Shown: piece after piece, positions 8,395 to 15,610 of the stretch
Numbering within the stretch: position 1 is the stretch's first letter
How the letters are laid out: each line of letters starts with the position of its first letter
Source: Candidatus Wolbachia massiliensis
GTDB lineage: Bacteria; Pseudomonadota; Alphaproteobacteria; Rickettsiales; Anaplasmataceae
Assembly (NCBI RefSeq): GCF_014771645.1
Contig: NZ_CP061738.1
Span: forward strand, 713,373 to 758,943
DNA length: 45,571 nucleotides
Reading direction: 5' to 3'
Program-made: the position numbers and the translations under genes
The notes under the pieces: generated by a model
Database searches by the model: none
The model's input: the letters and a program-made list of their open reading frames with translations, nothing else
Told to the model about the DNA's origin: nothing

Positions 8395-8787
8395 ATGGAA
8401 GAGCTACCAAAAATAAAACTATCAGAAGACTATATCCCTTCAGAAAGTGAAGAATATATGAGTATAAAACAGTTGGAGTACTTTAGCTTAAAGCTGCAAT
8501 CAATGCTTGCTGAGCTGGAGAAGCAAGAACTGGAAGACAGTAGTATTGGTTTATATTATTCCGATGAAGACAGCGGAAACGAAAAATTAATCCAGCGCAG
8601 AAAAGAAAGAAAGGAAAAAATTAAGGAGGCATTAGAAAAAATAAAATTAGGTACCTACGGTTATTGTGATGGAACAGGAGAAGAAATAGGGGTCGAAAGA
8701 CTTAAGGCCAATCCGCTTGCCGTATATTGTATTGAAGAGCAAGAGAGATTAGAAAAAGAGAAGAACGTGTATAACACTGATGACTAA
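8395..8787 (+). CDS. dksA: DksA/TraR-family RNA polymerase-binding protein
   Basis: Secondary-channel regulator of RNA polymerase that acts with ppGpp in other bacteria. An N-terminal coiled-coil is followed by the zinc-finger-like end LGTYGYCDGTGEEIGVERLKA. Only single cysteines remain (C of GYCD and of VYCIEE) instead of two CxxC pairs, as in many alphaproteobacterial DksA proteins that fold without zinc. The coiled-coil tip region holds several acidic residues (DEDSGNE). 130 residues, a little shorter than the 150 of E. coli DksA. Confidence 0.9.
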   Translation: MEELPKIKLSEDYIPSESEEYMSIKQLEYFSLKLQSMLAELEKQELEDSSIGLYYSDEDSGNEKLIQRRKERKEKIKEALEKIKLGTYGYCDGTGEEIGVERLKANPLAVYCIEEQERLEKEKNVYNTDD

Positions 8788-8872
8788 TTGATAGCTCTCA
8801 CAATAATCTAACTGCAACTCATCTTATTTATAAGAAAGTATATAAATAACGAAAGTTAAATTTTTAGCTAAA

Positions 8873-9309
8873 TAGTGAAAAAGGCAAAAGGAGCCCTGTG
8901 GTGGCCAGTTATTCACTTTTGTGTCGAAATATCGGCGTTTTTTTATTCTAAAACGTTTAATAAATGCGACTTAGCTGCCTTTTAATTGCAACTAACCTTA
9001 GCTGTAAACATTTAAGAAATTTACTAAGCAGAGAAAAAGGCAAATAAAACCCCGATAGCTAAATTACTTACTATCTATTTTATAAGTTGGCGTTTTTTAA
9101 TGTCTTGTAACGCTTTTAAAGCGCATTTTAGCTTATATGGGGTAGAAACCCAGAAGTTTTATAAAGACATAAGGTGCACATAGTGCGAAAAATTAAACAA
9201 TGACACGCCAGATATACTAAGTTTTTTTGTCGTTTTTATCTGCACAGACTGAAGATAAATAAATAGCTTCAATCCTATGATAAGAGGGTGGGAGAGGTTT
9301 GTCAAGTAA
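8873..9309 (-). repeat. Dispersed 440-bp repeat, inverted copy
   Basis: Read on the minus strand this matches 35757-36195 over nearly its whole length and 26928-27380 more loosely. It begins on the minus strand with TTGACA (9300-9305), 17 bases, then TATCAT (9277-9282), and contains two tandem units each with AAAAAACGCC and TTTGCCTTTTTCTC. No frame codes for a recognisable protein. It fills the 570-base gap between dksA and the Fe-S carrier gene. Confidence 0.85.
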
Positions 9310-9358
9310 TCTTTTTGTTTCTATACCAGTGTCAGCCACTGGGATGACACCAGTTTTA

Positions 9359-9811
9359 CTAAACTGAAAAGCTGTTACCACACCCGCACTGAGATTTGGC
9401 AAGAGCATTCTTTACTTGAAAGCCAGAACCACTTAGATTCTCAATATAGTCTATAATTGAGTTATTTAAAAATTTCGCTGAACAATTATCAACCATTAGT
9501 ACAGGATTTCCATTTCCATCGTTGATTACTACATCTTTGCTTTTTCTATCAAAACTAAAGTGGCTTCTGCGATCTTCGCTATCTTCATAATCATCATCAT
9601 CTTCATCGTCGAACTCATCATCGTCATCTTCATCACTCAAAGATAGATTTTTATTTACCTGATCCATGAGAAAATTATATTTAAAGCCAGAACATCCACC
9701 ACCTGAAACTGCAACTCGCAAAACAGAACTCTTATCCCCTTCTTGATCTACAAGAGAGTGGATTTTCTTTAATGCATTGTCAGTCAAGTTAATATTGTAA
9801 TCTGTTGACAT
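9359..9811 (-). CDS. erpA: A-type iron-sulfur carrier (IscA/ErpA) with acidic insertion
   Basis: Delivers Fe-S clusters to apo-proteins. The three ligand cysteines are present: C40 in GGGCSGF and the pair in QCGCGNSF at the C-terminus (numbers from ATG 9811). Between the second and third strands, where the family has about 15 residues, this protein has roughly 35, dominated by aspartate and glutamate (DEDDDDEFDDEDDDDYED). The total of 150 residues compares with 107-115 for normal IscA/ErpA. A second ATG at 9823 is possible; ATG 9811 is preceded by GGTGGT and gives the usual N-terminus. IscA versus ErpA cannot be settled by eye. Confidence 0.88.
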   Translation of the reverse strand: MSTDYNINLTDNALKKIHSLVDQEGDKSSVLRVAVSGGGCSGFKYNFLMDQVNKNLSLSDEDDDDEFDDEDDDDYEDSEDRRSHFSFDRKSKDVVINDGNGNPVLMVDNCSAKFLNNSIIDYIENLSGSGFQVKNALAKSQCGCGNSFSV

Positions 9812-9857
9812 AGTAACCACCATTTATTATTCATAACTATTATAATAGAAATTCTAC

Positions 9858-11057
9858 ATGTCAAACAATAATTTTCTATTAAGTTATGCGTGCTTTCCAA
9901 GCAAAACAAGAGGAAGATACTTCAAAGAATTAGAAGATGAAAACCGCAGCTGCTTTCAGCGTGATAGGGATCGCATCATCCACTCTAATGCATTTAGGAA
10001 ATTGGAGTACAAAACACAAGTTTTTATCAATTATGAACACGACTACTATCGCACTCGGCTTACTCATAGCCTTGAGGTTGCACAAATTGCAAGATCTATC
10101 ACACGTAGACTAGGTTTAGATGAGGATATTACTGAATGCATAGCGCTTGCACATGACCTTGGTCATCCTCCATTTGGTCATGCAGGTGAAGATGCTCTAA
10201 AAAAGTCAGTTCAAGATTTAAATCTTGATAACGAGAAATATGAATTTGACCATAACGTTCAAGCTATAAGGATTTTGACTTATCTTGAGCAAAAACACGC
10301 TGATTTTGATGGTATGAATCTAAGTTGGGAAGTGGTTGAAGGGGTTACAAAGCATAACGGCCCCTTGGTTGGTGAGAATGCAATATATCACACAAATAAT
10401 CGGCTATTGCTAGAATATAATGAAAAATATGATCTGAAACTCGAAGAATTTTCAAGCATTGAAGCGCAAGTTGCCTCAATTGCCGACGATATTGCTTACA
10501 GTGTTCATGACCTTGATGATGCACTCAGGGCGAATTTAGTAACTGTAGAAGATTTGCTTGATGTTCCTTTAGTTGGAGAAACGTTTAAAGATGTAAAAAG
10601 CAAATATTCAGAATTGTCTCAGAGCAAGCTTATACACGAATCACTGAGTAGAACTATAGGAATTATGATAAGAGATGTTGTTTCTCAGACAGAACAAAAT
10701 ATTGAAAATCATAAAATAAAAAGCGTAGAAGACGTAAGAAGTCTAGGTAAAATGCTGGTTACATTTTCACCAGAAGTGGCAAATGCTACAAGAGAAATGA
10801 AAAAATTCAACATGGAAAAGATATACAGAAGTTATAAACTGAGTAGAACGATGAACAAGGCGAAACGTATAGTACAAGAGCTCTTTCAATGTTTTTATAA
10901 AAATCCAGGATTGCTTCCGACAGAGTGGGACAAACTCGCTTGTGAATTTCAGCGTTCAGTAGTGATATGTGATTATATCTCAGGCATGACGGATAGATTT
11001 GCTATACATGAACACAGAAGGATTTTTGATACCTCATACGAAATGACTTCTTTCTAA
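9858..11057 (+). CDS. dgt: Deoxyguanosinetriphosphate triphosphohydrolase-like protein
   Basis: HD-domain enzyme that splits dNTPs into nucleoside and triphosphate, affecting dNTP pools. Metal ligands are visible as RLTHSLEVAQIAR, ALAHDLGHPPFGHAGED, and SIADDIAYSVHDLDDAL; RDRDRIIHSNAFRKLEYKTQV is the family's N-terminal signature. 399 residues, typical of the alphaproteobacterial subgroup. Its TAA stop shares a base with the ATG of ribD (TAATG), implying translational coupling. Confidence 0.94.
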   Translation: MSNNNFLLSYACFPSKTRGRYFKELEDENRSCFQRDRDRIIHSNAFRKLEYKTQVFINYEHDYYRTRLTHSLEVAQIARSITRRLGLDEDITECIALAHDLGHPPFGHAGEDALKKSVQDLNLDNEKYEFDHNVQAIRILTYLEQKHADFDGMNLSWEVVEGVTKHNGPLVGENAIYHTNNRLLLEYNEKYDLKLEEFSSIEAQVASIADDIAYSVHDLDDALRANLVTVEDLLDVPLVGETFKDVKSKYSELSQSKLIHESLSRTIGIMIRDVVSQTEQNIENHKIKSVEDVRSLGKMLVTFSPEVANATREMKKFNMEKIYRSYKLSRTMNKAKRIVQELFQCFYKNPGLLPTEWDKLACEFQRSVVICDYISGMTDRFAIHEHRRIFDTSYEMTSF

Positions 11058-12169
11058 TGACTGACAACCATTTCATGTCAATTGCGTTAAAGCTTGCAGA
11101 AAAAGCCCTTGGAAGTGTTGCACCAAATCCTGCTGTTGGGTGCGTCATTGTAAAGAATGGTGTAATAGTCGGCGAGGGCTATACGGGAATTGGTGGGCGT
11201 CCACATGCAGAAGTAGTTGCTTTGCAAAATGCTAAAAATTCAACTAGTGGTGCAATTATGTATGTTACTCTTGAACCATGTTGCCATTTTGGAGTTACAG
11301 AACCTTGCACTGCAGAAATCATAAGAGCTGGAATAAAAAGGGTAGTGATTGCAGCAATTGACCCTGACAAAAGAGTTTTAGGTAGAGGCATTGAAGTTCT
11401 AAAAGAAGCAGGAATTGAAGTAAAACAAGGAGTCATGCAAGAAGATGCAGAAAAGCTGAACATTGGTTTTTTTATCACTAAAGAATTACGTAGACCATTT
11501 ATAGCTTGCAAAATTGCAACAACTCTAGATGGAAAAATTGCAACATTTACAGGCGATAGCAAATGGATAACAAGTGAGAATACAAGGAATTGGGTACACG
11601 AGCTCAGAGCAAAATATGATGCGATTATGGTTGGCAGTAATACTCTTATTAATGACAATCCACTTTTAACTTGCAGGTTACCAGGGCTTGAAAACAGATC
11701 GCCAATAAGGCTAGTGATAGACAGCCAAGAAAAGTTGAAGGAAGAGCATAATGTTGCAAAGACTGCAGATAAAGTAATAACCTGGGTGATAACAAATAAA
11801 GAAGTAGAGAAGAAAATAAAACACATTAACTATTTGATAGTTAATTCAAACGATACAGGCAAAGTTTGCCTAAAAGACATGGCATCAAAACTTGTGTCAG
11901 AAATTGGTGTAACAAGATTGTTAGTTGAAGGCGGAGGAGTGTTAATCACAGAGCTATTAAAGTGTAATTTAATTGACAGGTTGATAATCTGTCGTAGTGG
12001 TAAAATTTTAGGTAACAACGCTATCCCTTTCGTAGGAAATTTAAAAATTCATTCAATTAACAGCTGCTATCAGTTCAAAAAAGCAGAAATAATAGAGTTT
12101 GATGAGGATGTAGTTGAAGTGTGGGATGTAGCTTCTACATACTTGAATGAGAGGAACAAGGAAAGGTAG
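11057..12169 (+). CDS. ribD: Bifunctional riboflavin biosynthesis deaminase/reductase RibD
   Basis: Catalyses two consecutive steps of riboflavin synthesis. The N-terminal deaminase (about 1-145) has the zinc site GRPHAEVVAL and PCCHFGVTEPC; the C-terminal reductase (about 146-365) has KIATTLDGKIAT, GDSKWITSE and the NADPH-binding LLVEGGGVLI. 370 residues, full length. Wolbachia is known to keep riboflavin synthesis, a possible nutritional benefit to hosts. The IS256 element begins only 13 bases after its stop codon, so the 3' untranslated region is element-derived. Confidence 0.96.
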   Translation: MTDNHFMSIALKLAEKALGSVAPNPAVGCVIVKNGVIVGEGYTGIGGRPHAEVVALQNAKNSTSGAIMYVTLEPCCHFGVTEPCTAEIIRAGIKRVVIAAIDPDKRVLGRGIEVLKEAGIEVKQGVMQEDAEKLNIGFFITKELRRPFIACKIATTLDGKIATFTGDSKWITSENTRNWVHELRAKYDAIMVGSNTLINDNPLLTCRLPGLENRSPIRLVIDSQEKLKEEHNVAKTADKVITWVITNKEVEKKIKHINYLIVNSNDTGKVCLKDMASKLVSEIGVTRLLVEGGGVLITELLKCNLIDRLIICRSGKILGNNAIPFVGNLKIHSINSCYQFKKAEIIEFDEDVVEVWDVASTYLNERNKER

Positions 12170-12181
12170 AGGTAGAAATGA

Positions 12182-13517
12182 GGGAATGTTCAAAAAAGTG
12201 TGTCAAGCCGCATTTTTAGTTCAACTCAATTTTCAATCCATCAGGAAAAAAAATATCAAGCTGAGACATAGTTAATGCCCAATTGGGGAGAGCCATAATC
12301 CACTTTTGCTCTACCTTTTTTATAGCACAATATACCTGTTTGTACAAGGCATTTGTACTAGTAAATGAACCCTTAGTTTTAGTAAATTTCCTGATTTGTC
12401 TATGCAACCCCTCAATTGGATTAGTGGTGTAAATCAGCTTCCTAACTGGCCCAGAGTACTTAAAATAACTGGATAAGTTTTCCCAATTATTCTGCCAAGA
12501 TTTTATAACTAAAGGATACTTTTCTCCCCATTTTTCTTCCAGCTCAAGCAGATAATTCTCAGCAATTTCTTTACTTGAAGCACGATATATTTTTTTCAAA
12601 TCATTCATGAAAACTTTCACATCTTTACTGGATACATATTTCAGAGAATTTCTTATTTGGTGTACTATACATAGCTGCACTTCTGCACTGGGAAATACAC
12701 TGTTGATGGCTGCAGGAAAGCTTTTTAGCCCATCTACACATGCAATCAGAATATCTTCTACTCCTCTTTCTTTGAGGTTATTTAGCACTCCCAACCAAAA
12801 GTTAGCTCCTTCACTTTCAGCCAAATAAAAGCCCAGGACTTCTTTTCTGCCATTTTGGTCTATGCCCAATATATTGTACATACATTTACTTACGCAATGT
12901 CCATCCTCCTTGACCTTAAAGAACATCCCATCCATAAATACTATCGGGTATACTGATTGCAGTGGACGACTACGCCATTCATTGATTATAGGCAGTAATT
13001 TGTCGGTAATACTTGATATCTCTGCTGCCGATATTTTGTGATCATAAATTTCCTCGACGTGTGACGCTATATCTCATACCACTGGCAAATGTGCTCAAAA
13101 TCTTCGTTTCAAGCTCTGGATGTAAGCTTGTTTGCCTTTTTTTGACTATTTGTGGCTCAAAACTTCCTTCTCTATCTCTTGGCGTTAACAGCTCAAATGA
13201 ACCTGCACTTGTACGTAAAGTCTTTCCATTCCTCCCATTTCTGCGATTATTTTCTCCACTTTCAGCTAATAAATGGTTTTCTATTTCACCTTCTAGACTC
13301 GCCTCCAGCAGCTTTTTTATAAATGGTGTTAATGCTCCTTCCTTTCCTGTCAACGGTCTTCCTTCTCGTATAGACGACAGGATATTTGTTTCCAACTCTT
13401 TATAATCTACCAATCCGTTAGTTCTGTTTACTACTTTTTGACTCATTGTCAAACCTCCATTTTTTTATATCAATTTATTACTTTTTTTCGGTTTGACACA
13501 CTTTTTTGAACATTCCC
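12182..13517 (-). mobile_element. IS256-family insertion sequence, complete ends, 8-bp target duplication
   Basis: The element is 1336 bp. Its ends are the inverted repeats GGGAATGTTCAAAAAAGTGT (from 12182) and the reverse complement ending at 13517. Directly outside are identical octamers AGAAATGA at 12174-12181 and 13518-13525, the target duplication expected for IS256. The single transposase gene is frameshifted, so the copy is probably immobile without help. Its conserved ends and target duplication suggest a fairly recent insertion. Confidence 0.95.
12216..13446 (-). pseudogene. IS256-family transposase, frameshifted
   Basis: DDE transposase of the mutator-like IS256 family. The first part (13446-13042) runs from MSQKVVNRTNG to TFASGMRYS and then leaves frame; the second part (frame open from about 13060, through MDGMFFKVKED to 12216) holds the catalytic residues: D of VFMDGMF, D of ACVDGLKSF and E of NPIEGLHR. 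At the break the coding strand reads AGATATAGCGTCACACG; restoring a second copy of ATATAGCG would give MRYSDIASHVEE and rejoin the frames. This points to an 8-base slippage deletion between short direct repeats. The correct reading is inferred from the family. Confidence 0.85.
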
Positions 13518-13546
13518 AGAAATGATCTACCTCATGCACCTTCAGT

Positions 13547-14218
13547 TTAGGCTGGTGCTTCTTCAGATATTGCTTTCTTAAGCACTGCAGTAACTTCAGG
13601 TTTCTCTAACAAACTCTTAACTTTTTCTTTAAGATCGCTTGAATTCAATTTTGCATTCAAATTATTAGTTAAGTCTGCAACGCTTTCTTGAACTTCCTTC
13701 AAGGCAGTCTTATCAACTTTTGCATTCAGTTTGTCCGTATCTGCTTTTTTAGCTAATTGATTGTCGACGTAAGTTTTGTCAGCTTTTTTGGCTAATCTAG
13801 CGTCAACGTCACTCTCATCGACTTTGTTATTTAGTTCAGCTTTGGTAGCTAAATCTTTAGTCTTTGCCTCAACTTCATTCTTAATTAGCCCTTCTATTTC
13901 CGTAGTCGTTTTAGCATTTTCAGTTGGTGTCTTAGTTTCATTTATCTCTTCATTCCTGTGCATTTGCTGATGTGAAGAAATAGCCTGCATAAGAAAATAT
14001 ACAGCAATAATAGATAGAACTGCAATTCCAACAGGATTAGCAATAGCGCTGACAAGTGCCAAAGACTCAGGTACAGCAATTACGTTAGTAGCAATTAATA
14101 CCGTCGTTATTGCTGCTGCTAAAGATGCAAGCGCAGCCGTATATTCAATACCCGTTTTTATTATATGTACAGTGTTTCTCCCTCTCCATATGCTTGATGT
14201 GTCTTTATTTTCTGACAT
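13547..14218 (-). CDS. Hypothetical membrane protein with tandem coiled-coil repeats
   Basis: Not assigned to a known family. The N-terminal 40 residues are soluble, followed by two hydrophobic segments (ALASLAAAITTVLIATNVIA and PVGIAVLSIIAVYFLMQA, about 29-48 and 67-84). From about 110 the protein is charged and repetitive, with LAKKADKTYVDNQ, LAKKADTDKLNAKVD and related 14-residue units (A-K-ADK-V pattern), resembling the trimeric coiled-coil stalks of phage tail fibres and surface proteins. A Shine-Dalgarno AGGGA precedes ATG and a promoter lies at 14256-14284. The IS256 element is 30 bases past its stop. Function unknown; a surface or host-contact role is speculation. Confidence 0.75.
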   Translation of the reverse strand: MSENKDTSSIWRGRNTVHIIKTGIEYTAALASLAAAITTVLIATNVIAVPESLALVSAIANPVGIAVLSIIAVYFLMQAISSHQQMHRNEEINETKTPTENAKTTTEIEGLIKNEVEAKTKDLATKAELNNKVDESDVDARLAKKADKTYVDNQLAKKADTDKLNAKVDKTALKEVQESVADLTNNLNAKLNSSDLKEKVKSLLEKPEVTAVLKKAISEEAPA

Positions 14219-14255
14219 AATAATTTCCCTCTAATAAAATTAATAATAAACTTAG

Positions 14256-14284
14256 CATATACATGTATTAGCATATATAATCAA
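14256..14284 (-). promoter_or_regulatory. Promoter of the coiled-coil membrane protein gene
   Basis: Minus-strand TTGATT (14279-14284), 17 bases, TATATG (14256-14261). The region also repeats AGCATATA twice around the palindrome ATACATGTAT, which could be an operator. Confidence 0.5.
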
Positions 14285-14400
14285 GTTATTTTTTTTAATA
14301 TAATTTTGAGCTGAAAATCTATTTTCTAAACTGTTACCAATCATGGGTAATTAGCTGAGTTTCAAGAAACCAATGGATCTCTTTCTTGTTTCTTTTCAAC

Positions 14401-15207
14401 TTAGGCTTTATGTTGTGCTGCTCGTTTTTGAACTACATTTCCGTAAACTACTGATATACTAGGTAATTTCTGCTTTAATAACTGCCTATTGATAGTAGAA
14501 TATATACGATTAACTACTTTAGGTGTGTTTTTTGCATTGCAGTTAATCAAGATAAAAAGTACTTTACTTTCGTTAATATATCCAAGAAAATCATCACTAC
14601 GGCAATTTTTGTAGAAATGTTCTATAACGACTTTCAATGCATTGCCTGTCTTATCGCAGTGACTATCAAAGCAAATAATTCCTATAGACACATTAATTTG
14701 ACACTGAAGGGCGAAGTTTAGTACAACACATAACTCCAAAATAGAGGACTCATTATCTGGTATATCAAATGAGCTGTGGTTTTTATATTTTTTACCCATC
14801 AGGTACTCATCCCTAAACACTCCTAACTTATGAAACAGGCTAACGTCACGTATCAATAGCTCATAATTAATCTTGTCACTGGTGAATGGCACGGTGCGAA
14901 AAACTTTTACCCTTGTCTTTATATCTTCCCCCTTAGCATCGATTATAGAAAAACCTATCACTTTAGGTAATATATCAAGTAAATCGTGCCCATTTTCGGT
15001 ATATTCCAAGTAATTTTTCACATTGTCAGCTGCTTTTGTGTTTAAAATACTAATCAATGGCTTGTGAAGTAAGTTTCTTTCTTCATGTTTTAACAAATCC
15101 CTTGCAGCTTGATTAAGCCCTAAAATTGATAAAGTCTTTCTTTTGTTATCCTGACAAACAGATATTACAGCATCATCTTTTCTTCTTGCAGTTATGAAAT
15201 CTTCCAT
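14401..15207 (-). CDS. PAS-domain protein with degenerate GGDEF-like domain
   Basis: The first 130 residues resemble a PAS sensor (ILGLNQAARDLLKHEERNLL, then HKPLISIL and VRTVPF-like VFRTVPFTSDKINYELLIRD). The last 110 have the outline of a diguanylate cyclase: IGIICFDSHC, GNALKVVIEHFYKNC, RSDDFLGYINESKVLFILI, and VVNRIYSTI. The catalytic loop that should read GGDEF is replaced by YINESK, and metal-binding residues are absent, so it cannot make c-di-GMP. 268 residues. It may bind a ligand or partner. It stands alone, between a membrane protein gene and sucA. Confidence 0.6.
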   Translation of the reverse strand: MEDFITARRKDDAVISVCQDNKRKTLSILGLNQAARDLLKHEERNLLHKPLISILNTKAADNVKNYLEYTENGHDLLDILPKVIGFSIIDAKGEDIKTRVKVFRTVPFTSDKINYELLIRDVSLFHKLGVFRDEYLMGKKYKNHSSFDIPDNESSILELCVVLNFALQCQINVSIGIICFDSHCDKTGNALKVVIEHFYKNCRSDDFLGYINESKVLFILINCNAKNTPKVVNRIYSTINRQLLKQKLPSISVVYGNVVQKRAAQHKA

Positions 15208-15610
15208 ACTTTCATTTCATACGATATATCTATAGCTAAAATAACCGAGGTTTATCAACATTGTACTACACCTCATATCTCCACGATATCTTAGCCGCTA
15301 ACAAGTAGCGGGATGACGAAGTAAACCTTACTTGTTTTAGCTATATAAGTATAGTACGATTGTATTAAAATTCATTTACCTATTAATATACTTGATTAGA
15401 TATAACAAAAGTGGCTTAATGGTATGGTGTTGCATAGTTATAGCTAAAAGATCCACTGGTGATTTGAAAAATCGTTATTTTGCTACGCGTTGGCGGATGA
15501 GATACCGCAAATAAATCGCGGTATGACGTGTTTAGCCATAGAAACTAAAAAAGTTCTTTTTTAAAAAACTTAAGGTATAATATAAATATTTGATATCTTT
15601 TATAGTGATT
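15208..15610. repeat. Gene-free gap with palindromic elements
   Basis: Two hairpins are seen: CCGCTA/TAGCGG (15295-15300 and 15306-15311) and ATACCGC/GCGGTAT (15502-15508 and 15518-15524). Both recur with similar spacing in the gap 44595-44668, so they are members of a dispersed palindrome family. No ORF or RNA gene was recognised. It includes the sucA promoter region. Confidence 0.7.

Noticed and set aside
9217-9408. Reading frame of 63 codons overlapping the Fe-S carrier 3' end on the minus strand
   Set aside because: It lies within the dispersed repeat and the end of the real gene, has no family resemblance and no ribosome site.
12607-12828. Plus-strand frame repeated at 19993-20214 (minus)
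   Set aside because: Antisense of the conserved transposase core; present in both IS256 copies only because the DNA is duplicated.
13013-13405. Plus-strand frame of 130 codons within IS256
   Set aside because: It is the antisense shadow of the transposase N-terminus.
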